Source of the DNA: Planctomycetia bacterium
GTDB lineage: Bacteria; Planctomycetota; Brocadiia; Brocadiales; Brocadiaceae
Assembly: GCA_015075005.1 (NCBI GenBank)
Contig: JABTVC010000001.1
Location: forward strand, 1,302,001 to 1,366,000
Reading direction: 5' to 3'
Length of the DNA: 64,000 nucleotides
Shown: positions 8,460 through 17,506 of the stretch, piece after piece
Layout of the letters: each line of letters opens with the position of its first letter
Position numbering within the stretch: position 1 is the stretch's first letter
Program-made: the position numbers and the translations under genes
The notes under the pieces: generated by a model
The model's database searches: none
What the model saw: only the letters and a program-made list of their open reading frames with translations
Told to the model about the DNA's origin: nothing

Positions 8460-10491
8460 AAAAAAATGTGTGGGCGGCGTTATGCTGTCTGTGTCCATCG
8501 TTTCGCTAAATGTCGCTGTTATTGCGGTATCTACTGATACACCAGGCGCATAATTTACAGAATTCTTCGCACTCACCTTCATCGCTTTCGTGTCGGAACT
8601 TGTAGTGTTGTTAAATAAAGACATCACCTCCTGCGCGTTCAACGCCCGATTGAAGATAATGACTTCGTCTATACTTCCACGGAAAAACCCCCAATCGGTA
8701 TATCTTGTTCCTATAGCCATATAATTCCGGTCCGTTAATGGCACCACCACATTCCCCGATGGATGTGCTTGTGTATTCACCAACTGCCCGTCCACATATA
8801 ACTTCTGTTCTCCTGTAGCCTTGTTGTAGTACCAACCACATGATACCAACTCCCATTCTGAATTGGTAAACTTTTATTGCCTCTTTTACTGTTGTTGTCC
8901 CACTTACGTTCCTTGTGGCCACGGCAAACCGAAGGCTATTGGGTGTACCAGACTGAAAATACAAGTCAAATCCTTCCTGCAATTGCACATTGGCATTATA
9001 TCTAAAACCACCAAATATAACGTTAGTGCCAGATGTATTTTTATTGAACCATGCAGACACTGAAATCTCATCATAATTCACGCGGGGAATTGTTACATAA
9101 TCGTTCCCGTCAAAATTCAATCCGCCTCCGATTTTCCCCGTTGTCCACGTGGCTCCAGTAATTGTACCATTCCTGTTATTCCCTGATAAATCAGTTGCAA
9201 TCGTTCCCGCCCCTTCTTCAAACATATATCGCGCCTGCATACTAACAGTGACCATTTCTGCACTACGATGCAGATCCTGCACCTCCTGATCGCTCAGAGC
9301 CAGACTGTAAATCCTAACATCGTCAATATTGCCTTGAAAGTATCTGTCTGCCGGATCAAATGCCCTTGTCCCAATTCGCAGAGGATGGGTGCTCGAATCA
9401 ATAGAACCTGCCGCTGTTGTAGAAGCAACTTCAACGCCATTTACGTACAATTTTAGTGTTGAACCGTTATAAACTCCAACTAAATGATGCCAGGCATTCA
9501 AAGACAAAACCGGGCCATTTATAATCTTAGGCCCCCCCCCAACAATAACCCTGGCTTGTGGTCTATTCGTCGAAGTAAATCCCAAGGAATAATTATCATT
9601 GCTTAAGGTTTGATGACGTTTGGAAATAATCTTGGAATCCTGCGATTGACCAGGAGCTATTGGATATATCCATGCGCTCACCGTGACAGCCTTCGATGGG
9701 TTGATGCTCTCGCTATTGGGAACTTCCACATAATCATTCACCCCGTCAAAGAAGAGTGCATTGTTAATCTTGCCCTTTGTCCAGACAGTACCATTGAAAA
9801 GAATGCCGGTGTTGCCGTTGCCTGAATAATCCTTGGCAGTCGAACCGCTCTTCTCATCAAACAAATACAGGGCATTGAGCCCGGTGACTGTATTTACCGT
9901 CGTATCTAAAATGATGGAATCGCTGGCTGCGTTCGATACATTTCCAGCGGCATCCTTATACCACACATAGACCGTTTTTGTCCCATCCCCGCTGCTTAAC
10001 GTATAGGATACCGTTCCACTGTAATTGGCAGTAGAAACTACGGATGTCCACCCCGGGGCAGATGCCAGAGGCGTCGGGGAACTCGTAGAGAGGTAATACC
10101 CAATCACTCCCACATCGTCCGTTGCTGAAAGCGTCAGGGTGGCTGTCCCTGAATTGGTATAGGTATTGCCATTGTTAATATTTATTGAACAATTGGGCGC
10201 CAAGGTGTCTGCAGTAGAGGTTGATGATGGTGGAGGTAATTTCCAAGTACCGTGAAAACCTCCTGCGTATACATATCTAGTATATGGATTAACCTGAAGG
10301 GTAGTACAATTAAATGCTGAACCTAAATTTCCGCTAATATTAGTCCATGTCAGCCCATAATCAGTTGATCGAAAGACACCGTTGGACAGCCCATAACTAC
10401 CTGCATAGCTTCCCGCATATACAACATTGGGACTTACAGGGTCTACTGCAACATTTCCTGTATGTACACTACCAAAAGCATTCTTTGCCAA
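8442..10491 (-). pseudogene. LamG/Ig-like C-terminal part of a giant surface protein, frameshifted and IS-truncated
   Basis: Continuation of the protein at 10512-13937 in another frame. It starts with the last propeller blade (GVFRSTDYGLTWTN), then an Ig-like module (APNCSIN..VTGYYLS-type), a LamG/concanavalin domain (LNALYLFDEKSG.., about 9270-9880) and a second LamG domain (FDGNDYVTIPR.., 8611-9240). A further frameshift near 8850-8880 (KEAIKVYQFRMG instead of the KEAIKDF..SNG seen in sibling modules) moves the rest into the 8442-8849 frame. It then enters a Big_5 domain (VSVDTAITATFSETMDTDS) that is cut by the ISL3 end, the last residues FSSSPN being IS-encoded. No SD precedes 10491, so it is unlikely to be a separate gene. 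Confidence 0.75.
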
Positions 10492-10511
10492 TCCATGTGC
10501 CTCGTTTCTTA

Positions 10512-13500
10512 TTATCGCACTCCTCCATGAGCAAGTGTATCAGTTATAATATATACCCCATAATTCGAACAACCAAGATATAGCCTGTTTTGATTTGTAG
10601 GGTCTACTGCCATAGATTGTATATAGTGCGTGCTCGGAAGTGGTGGATATGGGGTTGTCCATGATGCACCAGCATCGGTAGATTTATAAACAGTGTTGGC
10701 ACTAAAAGAATATACTATATTTCCATTGCCGGGAAATATCTCCTTGATTGGGTGTGTAAGAGTCACAAATGTATTGTTATTCTGAATATTGGTAAATTTG
10801 AATTTTCCAACATAGCATATATTGGAATTTTGCGGATGAAATCTTGCAAAATTATAAGTAAGTGCATTTTTCTCTGCAGTACCAGATACTTCTGTGCCAT
10901 AAACAAATGTCCATGTTACGCCAGAATCTCTCGATATATCTGTTATGTATGAAAAGTCAAACCAACTACCGATCCCCTTAATAATAATATTGTCTCTCAT
11001 AGCTATACATGGAGCGCCAGAAGTGTCACTATAAGTATTAACAGCAATACTTTTAAAGGTATCTTCATTATTCGTTGTCATTAAAGCACCAAAATCAAGA
11101 AGGGAAAATACAGCCCTGTTTGGGTTAAGAGGGTCCCAGGAAATATGTGATCTGCTATAAACTGCTGGGGCAGCTCCCGTATATCCAGAATTTGAATATT
11201 TCCAGGTTACGCCACCATTAGTTGTTTTCTTAACCATTTCACCCCATCCAGCAGTTAAAGCAATCAGCTCGTTTTGCGGGTGAAAAGCTACGACTGGAGA
11301 AAGATCACTTGACCCCGCAAAATCAGGACCCCAGCCACCCTGGAATAAACCACCACATACCCACTCGGTACCAATTTTTTCATCCATAGTGTCAGTATTT
11401 GTCCAACTTGACCCTTCATTTGCGGAATAATATACATGCTTTGAAGGCCATAATCCATGCAGTGCGACTAATAATCTGTTGGGATTTGCGGGGCTTATGG
11501 CAATATTTCTACTTTTCCCACCACTGGAAATAGCTGTAGAAATTCCACTATTTCTTGCGTTAAAACTAGCACCGCTATCCGATGACCTGTAGACTCCGTG
11601 ATCATAAAGCACTACATACATAACATAAGGAGCCCCAGGCTTAAAAACAACTCTTTGTGGAGCGGAAGGTAATCCACTGCCTATTTTTGTTTGTGTAGCA
11701 ATACCTCCGCTTATATCAAGCCGATAAAGGCCGGAAGAAGTGCAGGCATATAATATAGAATTGTCGGCTGGATGAAGTTTTATATCATATGGAGCACCAA
11801 TACCAGTTAATGCAACACCACCACCACTTTTTGAAACATCAGACCATGTGTTTCCATTATTAGTAGATGAGATAAGTCCTCCACTATCGCTCTTGATTGC
11901 ATAAATGGTACTTCCTGTAAATACAAAGCAATTACCCCGTTGACTCTTTGTATAGTAACCAGCAGAATATACTCTTGTCCAGTTATTACCACCATCTGTT
12001 GTTTTATAAATACCGTCCATGGCTTGAAGTGCTCTCTCAAAATTCCCGCCGGCAGCAAGAACAAAATTGGGATCGGTAGGGTGCACTCCTAAAGATGAAG
12101 CCCCGAAGGCATAGAATCCATTACCTTTTCTAGTCCAGTTTGTTCCACCATCTGAACTTCTCCATACTTGATTAGTATCAGTAGAAAAATACGCAATTGA
12201 GGGGTCTGATGGAGCATAAGTAATATAAAGTATCATCTGCCAGCCTTCACCGGGTAAATATCCCAGTGACTTCTGGGCTGCAGTTCTCTTTGCCACCTGC
12301 TGCCACATCTGAGTTGATCCCGATTGTTGAGATATCTTCGCCTTGGCGCTGATTCCTTTCCCATCCCTCACTTTAGAAGAAACGTACTCCACCCACGCCG
12401 AACCAGACAAATCACGGCCATTTACTGTTCCATCCGAAGTCTCCGAACCTGACGTCCCGTCTGACTCAGACCCGACCATTACCGTGGACTGATCACCTTT
12501 TGCCGACACGGTAAAGATGTATCCCTTCCCAATATCCTTCCTGCTCTTTAAGCGTATTTCATCCCCCGTGATAACAACATCGCCACTCCCATCCCCAGAC
12601 TCAACAAAGAAGCCGTTAGCGCATTCTACAGAGGTTACCAACTCACCTGTATTGAGCGTTATAGCCCCCGACAGCGTCAAAAACACTGCAAATAATTTCC
12701 CTGTCCTCGGATGTCGTGAATACATAATATCTCCATTTGCATAACTCTTTGTACTTTTATAAACACTTCCATCCCATGATCGGTCACCGAGAGGCACAGT
12801 ATTCAGATTGTCCCAGTTGGGCAAACACCGTATGAGCTTGAGCCGGGGATAAATTTCGGTAATACCCTTGAAATCCGACATGTCTCCTACGCCGCCAGAC
12901 TGCCCGCACCAATTATACCATGCCCCGTTAACACCCGCTTTAGCGGCAAAGAGACGATTCTTATATTCATCCACTTCACCGGCCTGAGAGTTGCCAACCC
13001 TGTCTTTGGTAATATTTACCCCTGAATTGAAATTATTCGCATCATCCACAAAATTCGTATTCAGCCAACTTCCCTGGCTCAGCAGGTCAGGCGTTAACTC
13101 GTCTTTGTCTGCGCGGTCCTTTATCTGATATATCCATTCATCATTACCTGATTCACTATAGAGTGCTGTTGGTTGAACAATCCACTTTGGATTCGTAAAC
13201 TCCCCGGTCAGTCTTGCCCGTAATTTCTTGTAAAATGCCGCCATCCCCTCAGAATACGTTGCATACTCGTGGGTAATCGTGTCATGCACCAATCCCGAAT
13301 TCACCCCGGTCCAATAAGACAAACCGACCGGTATATTGATCCCCTTTTCATCTAATCGATAAAATTCACCCGCAAGCTTTGGCTCGTTAATTATATATCC
13401 ACCAAAAGCAAATGACAAACCCTGATTCTCATAACTCTTTGCCAGCAGAATAATCTGCTCTACTACCTCATCAATAACCGCCTGTTGCTGAAAATCCCAC

Positions 13501-13937
13501 ATAACAGAAAATTTCGAGGAATCCCCTGTAGAATGGTATCCTGTCGCCAGATTATACGGAAATGGGTCGTTACTCTTCCATACCATCCGCTGATTATAAA
13601 ATTCCTTTGCCTCATCTGAAACAGGCTTGCTGATGTCTATATTTCTCTTATGTCCAGATAAAATCTGAGGATACCATTGAGGGTCGATGAGATAAAATTT
13701 CAGGCCAGTACAATCGGGATTTTTGTGGTACTCTTCAGGGGAAGAGGTCGGATTTAGTGCAATATACTCATAACCCATCTGTCTTGCATACTTGATATCC
13801 TCTGATGGTTTGCCACTCCCGGCAATGCCATAAAAATTCCTGTAACCGTTCTCCTCTGCACCAACCTTCTCGTTTATGAAAAATACCTGAACAAATAGTA
13901 AAAACAGACATCCTAAAAGATTAATAGTAAACTTCAT
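10512..13937 (-). CDS. Large secreted protein: hydrolase-like N-domain plus BNR/sortilin-type beta-propeller
   Basis: About 1,141 aa. The start ATG at 13937 (MKFTINLLGCLFLLF) has AGGAG about 8 nt upstream and opens on a signal peptide ending near VGA; an in-frame TTG at 13955 is less likely. Residues about 30-430 look like a glycosidase-type alpha/beta barrel (FGGYIINEPKLAG, WIVQPTALYSESG) but the family is not recognised. A Gly/Ser/Thr linker (about 480-520) leads to a beta-propeller with repeated Asp-box motifs (SSDGGTNWT, TTDGGNNWT, STNNGNTWS, SSDSGASF, TTNGGVTW, STDAGASWT), as in GH74/sialidase-like and sortilin folds. The stop falls in the propeller and the missing blade is in the next frame, so the gene may be frameshifted. 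A c-di-GMP riboswitch precedes it. Confidence 0.8.
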   Translation of the reverse strand: MKFTINLLGCLFLLFVQVFFINEKVGAEENGYRNFYGIAGSGKPSEDIKYARQMGYEYIALNPTSSPEEYHKNPDCTGLKFYLIDPQWYPQILSGHKRNIDISKPVSDEAKEFYNQRMVWKSNDPFPYNLATGYHSTGDSSKFSVMWDFQQQAVIDEVVEQIILLAKSYENQGLSFAFGGYIINEPKLAGEFYRLDEKGINIPVGLSYWTGVNSGLVHDTITHEYATYSEGMAAFYKKLRARLTGEFTNPKWIVQPTALYSESGNDEWIYQIKDRADKDELTPDLLSQGSWLNTNFVDDANNFNSGVNITKDRVGNSQAGEVDEYKNRLFAAKAGVNGAWYNWCGQSGGVGDMSDFKGITEIYPRLKLIRCLPNWDNLNTVPLGDRSWDGSVYKSTKSYANGDIMYSRHPRTGKLFAVFLTLSGAITLNTGELVTSVECANGFFVESGDGSGDVVITGDEIRLKSRKDIGKGYIFTVSAKGDQSTVMVGSESDGTSGSETSDGTVNGRDLSGSAWVEYVSSKVRDGKGISAKAKISQQSGSTQMWQQVAKRTAAQKSLGYLPGEGWQMILYITYAPSDPSIAYFSTDTNQVWRSSDGGTNWTRKGNGFYAFGASSLGVHPTDPNFVLAAGGNFERALQAMDGIYKTTDGGNNWTRVYSAGYYTKSQRGNCFVFTGSTIYAIKSDSGGLISSTNNGNTWSDVSKSGGGVALTGIGAPYDIKLHPADNSILYACTSSGLYRLDISGGIATQTKIGSGLPSAPQRVVFKPGAPYVMYVVLYDHGVYRSSDSGASFNARNSGISTAISSGGKSRNIAISPANPNRLLVALHGLWPSKHVYYSANEGSSWTNTDTMDEKIGTEWVCGGLFQGGWGPDFAGSSDLSPVVAFHPQNELIALTAGWGEMVKKTTNGGVTWKYSNSGYTGAAPAVYSRSHISWDPLNPNRAVFSLLDFGALMTTNNEDTFKSIAVNTYSDTSGAPCIAMRDNIIIKGIGSWFDFSYITDISRDSGVTWTFVYGTEVSGTAEKNALTYNFARFHPQNSNICYVGKFKFTNIQNNNTFVTLTHPIKEIFPGNGNIVYSFSANTVYKSTDAGASWTTPYPPLPSTHYIQSMAVDPTNQNRLYLGCSNYGVYIITDTLAHGGVR

Positions 13938-13969
13938 AAGTACTTCTCCTAACAAAAGGTTACTTAAAC

Positions 13970-14045
13970 AAATACGGCAACCTGGCAGTCTTCATTGAAG
14001 ACCCATGGCTTTGCGTCCCAACCTCACGATTGGTTTGCCCTTTTC
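13970..14045 (-). promoter_or_regulatory. Cyclic-di-GMP-I (GEMM) riboswitch, canonical
   Basis: On the minus strand: GGGCAAACC, stem CCAATC-GTGA-GGTTGG with a GNRA loop, the invariant GGGACGCAAAGCC, then GGGTCT..AGACTGCC and the closing GGTTGCCG. This matches the c-di-GMP-I consensus throughout. It sits about 35 nt before the start at 13937. No terminator follows; AAGTA.CCT upstream can pair with AGG..TACTT over the SD, suggesting translational control (inference). Confidence 0.9.
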
Positions 14046-14070
14046 AAATTGGCTATTTCTTTTTATAAAC

Positions 14071-14092
14071 AAAAATGCCTTCAGGCATTTTT
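14071..14092. terminator. Intrinsic terminator-like hairpin
   Basis: Perfect 9-bp stem AAAAATGCC/GGCATTTTT with a 4-nt loop, T-rich on both sides. It lies just upstream of the riboswitch and probably insulates that transcription unit. Confidence 0.7.
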
Positions 14093-14199
14093 TCGCCATT
14101 GCGATGGTCTTTTATTGTTACTCAAGATAATTATTTGAAGAAATCTTTCTCTATTTCTAAAAAAACACAATCTGCATCCTTGTACTATTTAAAATATTA

Positions 14200-14305
14200 G
14201 GGGTATTCATTTGACTAAAGTACCCCCTACATATAGTATATTAGTCTGGGAGGAAGAGCGACAAACTACGACATCTTGTAGCAATCGCAGTCAAGTGAAT
14301 ACCCA
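14200..14305. repeat. Short element with terminal inverted repeats (MITE-like)
   Basis: Arms GGGTATTCATTTGACT (14201-14216) and AGTCAAGTGAATACCC (14289-14304) match as inverted repeats at 15 of 16 positions and enclose about 72 nt with no coding capacity. Size and form fit a MITE or solo IS ends. The surrounding stretch 14093-14601 holds no other recognised feature. Confidence 0.55.
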
Positions 14306-14790
14306 TATAAAATATAATATGATTACTATACTCCGACAACCGCACACAGTATGCCGCTGATTCTTAAAATAATATTATATTATTTTAAATTTGTAACAGT
14401 CCATTTTATATAGTGTCGCGAGCCATGGTAAATTTTTAATACTGTAAAACCTATTGATGAAATAGTGTCACGAATAGTGCTATTTTTAATAAATCTCAAT
14501 TTCCTAAATTCTATGAAATGCCTGAAAACTAGGCACAAAAAGGGTTGCTACTATTTGTATCACAGTTATTATGTAACGATCATACGCAAATTATAAAATA
14601 CTGTACCCCAAAAACTAGACAGTATGTTAAGATAGAGAAAGCTGCCTGCCGGATGGCAGGATTAGGAGAGAAAAGCCATGGAGTGATGTGAAAGGGGGTA
14701 TTAAAGAGATGACGAGGAAACACTGTAACGGTGAGTTCAAAGCAAAGGTAGCATATAGAAGCGATAAGAGGAAGAAAACTGCGAACGAGC

Positions 14791-15930
14791 TAGTGTTTAC
14801 ATGCAAAAATAAGTTAAATATAGTAAACTCCGGTTTATTTCATATAAAGGGGTTTACAATGGCAAGAAAAGCTCGAATACCTTATTGCTCCGAGAATGAC
14901 CGGCAGACTCTTTCTGAATGGGTCAATAGTCGTAGTATGGAGTGGCGGCTTGTTGAACGCGCTAGAATCATTAACAAGTTACTTGACGGGGAACAGGTGC
15001 AGAAGGTAGCCAGAGATATTGAGACATCGCAAAATACTGTTATTGAGTGGCGGGATCGCTTTATCACAAACGGATCAAAGGTTTGTATGATCTGCCACGC
15101 TCTGGCAAGCCCCCGAAATATGATAAGGAGTTCCGTAATCTGGTCTTGAAAACATTAGAGCTTCCGCCGCCAAAAGGACAATCAAACTGATGGCCCTCTT
15201 TCGCGACACTTGGGAGCATCAGACGACGCGGTCTGGCGCGTTCTTCGCAAGGAAGGCATTTGTCTTGCTCGGCAAAGAAGCTGGTGTGTCAGCACTGACC
15301 CTGAGTTTGCGCCCAAAGCGGCTGATATAGTTGGCTTATACCTGGCCTCCAGAAAATGCTCTGGTGATTTCCGTTGACGAAAAGCCAAGCATTCAGGCCT
15401 TGGAGCGGACTACGGGTTATGTATGCACAAGTAATAGGAAAATTGTGCATGGCCTTAAAAGTACCTATAAGCGTCATGGAACACTGAACCTGTTTGCAGC
15501 ACTGAATGTAGCAACAGGGACTATTCATACACAAACAACAGAATTAAAAAGACGAGTGGAATTTTTGACATTTATGGATCAACTACTTTTGGATTTGCCG
15601 GATAGCAATAAGAAAGAAATCCATGTCATCCTCGACAACTACTGTATTCACAAACGAAATGATGGGTGGATGGCAGCACACCCGAATGTTAAATTCCACT
15701 TTACTCCGACTTCTGCAAGTTGGCTCAATCAGGTGGAGATATGGTTTGGCATTCTTTCCAGAAAAGCTTTGAAGAACGCAAGCTTCAAAAGTGTAGAGCA
15801 ATTGAAGTCTGCAATAGCGGAATTCATTGAAGTTTATCAGCCTAATGCTAAACCTTTCATATGGCGTAAAAGGGAAGTTCGGGGTTCGCAATTAAGAAAT
15901 ACTATAAGAAATTTATGCAATTAGACACTA
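14791..15930 (+). mobile_element. IS630-family element with TA target duplication
   Basis: Ends GTGTTTACATGCAAAAAT and (reverse complement of the right end) GTGTCTAATTGCATAAAT form the inverted repeats, each flanked by TA (14791-14792 and 15929-15930). TA duplication is the hallmark of IS630/Tc1 insertion. Excision in silico restores the IS3 orfA frame exactly. Confidence 0.92.
14860..15924 (+). pseudogene. IS630-family transposase, frameshifted
   Basis: N-terminal part (14860-15090) encodes MARKARIPYCSENDRQTLSEW and a helix-turn-helix (VQKVARDIETSQNTVIEWRDRF). The C-terminal part (about 15331-15924) is a DDE_3 endonuclease domain: VDEKPSIQALERT with the first Asp, VILDNYCIHK with the second, and SWLNQVEIWF with the Glu. 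Between them (15090-15330) frameshifts and a stop separate the two, e.g. LPRSGKPPKYDKEF is in another frame from the N-terminus. The catalytic residues survive but no continuous protein is made. Confidence 0.88.
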
Positions 15931-16432
15931 GCGGGAGAATACGAGGTACATCCGACGCAGATAGCGCAATGAAAGAAGCAGGTATCGGAAGAGATACCAC
16001 GGATATTTTCGATGAAGAAGGTACAAGATGCGAGAGAGGAGAAGGAATTGCGGGCATCATTGTATTAGCAGATAGGGCAATTAAAGGTAGAGTTAGATTG
16101 GATGAAATAAAGTGGGACTTAACGGTTGAGGAAAGGAGGGGTTGATAGAGGCGGAACACGAGAAGATAAGTGTCCGTCGGCAATGTGAGTTACTAGGGAT
16201 ATCCTGTTCTGGCTTGTATTATAAGGCGAGAGGGAAGAATGGATATAATCTTCAGTTGATGAGGGAGATAGATGAGTATTAAATAGCTGGATAATAAAGG
16301 CTGTAAGAGAGTGCATGGACGGGCGGTCGCATGGTGGAGTTTTCCTGCCACTCCAAGCATAAAATAACTCAAAACAACAATACTAATATTCTATCTTATT
16401 TTTATTAAATAATTGTCTAGACAGTGGGGTAT

Positions 16433-16776
16433 TTTACTTTATACCCACAATGGCTTACGACTTTTGCATACCCAATTTTGCCCATTTTCCACCCATTTTG
16501 TGACGAATTTGTTGAACTTGGGTTGAAGTTGCCGGAGAAGTTTCTGCATCAGGAAGAATGGCGGGCGTGGGAAGGTATGTCGCTGGGTGTAGCACTCGGG
16601 TAGAAAGTGATTTTTGTCTTTGATTCGAGGTATTTTGGGTGCTGAAAACACCATGCAGGAGGCGGTATATCTCCATCCCCGGTTTTGTCGCTCCGCATGG
16701 TTGAATCGAGGCTATTTTCCAGTTCTTTTGCCCAAAATTGCACTGGGTAACTCAGAAAACTCCAAAAACTGAAGCT
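16433..16776. other. Region without recognised gene
   Basis: About 340 nt between the IS3 right end and repeat motif A. Several short overlapping open frames exist on the minus strand but none resembles a known family and they have no SD. Probably non-coding IS debris. Confidence 0.45.
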
Positions 16777-16855
16777 TATTATTGGTTTTGTCTCGTAAAG
16801 CTATTGTAGAAGGTCGATTTTCGCATAGCGAAAATCATTTGCAGAATTTAGGTAA
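16777..16855. repeat. Hairpin-bearing repeat motif A, copy 2 (inverted)
   Basis: Reverse complement of 2488-2565 with few substitutions, including the hairpin GATTTTCGC-TAT-GCGAAAATC. It overlaps the last codons of the HAD gene. Confidence 0.7.
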
Positions 16856-17495
16856 AAATATTATTAATATCTTTGTTTATCTTTACAAAAAACATCCCTG
16901 CATTTTTAGCACCTTCCCCGTCTTTATCATCACGATCACCAACAAAAATACATTTTTTTGGTAAAACTCCCATCCTTTCAGACGCAACAAGAAATCCTTT
17001 AGGATTTGGTTTAAAAGCATTAATCTCTTGGTCTGTTGAACAAATTTTCACATCCACTCTAATATCTAAGGCTTTCAACTTTTCTTCCACTGGATAATCT
17101 GATACAACGGAAACCTTTAAGTCGGACAAATAAATCTTACTAAATAAATCTGCTATGTATGGATATTTACATCTCTTAATAAATTTAAGAGGTCTTTTAT
17201 ATATCCAAAAAGAAACAACTCTCTGTACTTCCTCTTTTGGAATTTTTAAAATATCTGAAACTATTACATACTGAGACTGTTCTAAATTGTTACAACTATA
17301 TAACTCATCTCTTTTTTTTCTAAAATAATAAATAACTCTCAAATCATTTAATTTGTGTGGTCTTAAAAAATAATAAGAAAAGAGGTCAAATATCATATAA
17401 AATCTCATTTTCTTCTGATTATATAAAGTACCATCAAGATCAAATATAATTCCTTCTATATCCTCTCTTTTATAAGAAAGTTTTTTTTGTATCAT
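16848..17495 (-). CDS. HAD-superfamily phosphatase
   Basis: 215 aa. Motif I is IIFDLDGTLYN (nucleophile Asp near residue 19), motif II Ser in VSVVSDY, motif III Lys within NAFKPNPKGF and motif IV FVGDRDDKDGEGAKNAG, a complete HAD phosphatase set. It starts 11 nt after the UbiA-type prenyltransferase stop, so the two are co-transcribed. In mycobacterial decaprenyl-phospho-arabinose synthesis a UbiA enzyme makes decaprenyl-phospho-ribose 5-phosphate and a phosphatase removes the 5-phosphate; this pair could do the same for a pentose donor (inference). The gene is noticeably AT-rich with long A/T runs compared with neighbours, suggesting transfer. Confidence 0.82.
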   Translation of the reverse strand: MIQKKLSYKREDIEGIIFDLDGTLYNQKKMRFYMIFDLFSYYFLRPHKLNDLRVIYYFRKKRDELYSCNNLEQSQYVIVSDILKIPKEEVQRVVSFWIYKRPLKFIKRCKYPYIADLFSKIYLSDLKVSVVSDYPVEEKLKALDIRVDVKICSTDQEINAFKPNPKGFLVASERMGVLPKKCIFVGDRDDKDGEGAKNAGMFFVKINKDINNIFT

Positions 17496-17506
17496 GGATT
17501 TCTTAA

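Larger units (their letters stand above)
14709..16282 (+). pseudogene. IS3 orfA and start of orfB (interrupted)
   Basis: Removing 14793-15930 rejoins orfA in frame: MTRKHCNGEFKAKVA..KKTANEL then AGEYEVHPTQIAQ, stop, KKQVSEEIPRIFSMKKVQDAREEKELRASLY, stop, QIGQLKVELDWM, the usual IS3 OrfA helix-turn-helix and leucine-zipper order. Two in-frame stops replace Trp and Gln codons. OrfB begins after a frame change at the end of orfA (LTVEERRG then LIEAEHEKISVRRQCELLGIS..GLYYKARG) and stops at 16282 shortly after LQLMREIDEY. The integrase core is deleted, so the element cannot move by itself. Confidence 0.85.
14602..16432 (+). mobile_element. IS3-family element, split by IS630
   Basis: Left end TGTACCCCAAAAACTAGACA and right end TGTCTAGACAGTGGGGTA are imperfect inverted repeats of the IS3 type. 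Inside are an orfA/orfB pair with stops and frameshifts, and an IS630 element (14791-15930) inserted in orfA. Most of orfB, including the catalytic core, is missing. Confidence 0.85.

Noticed and set aside
16439-16743. Overlapping minus-strand open frames between the IS3 end and the HAD gene
   Set aside because: Three mutually overlapping short frames, no SD, no recognised family; left as non-coding.
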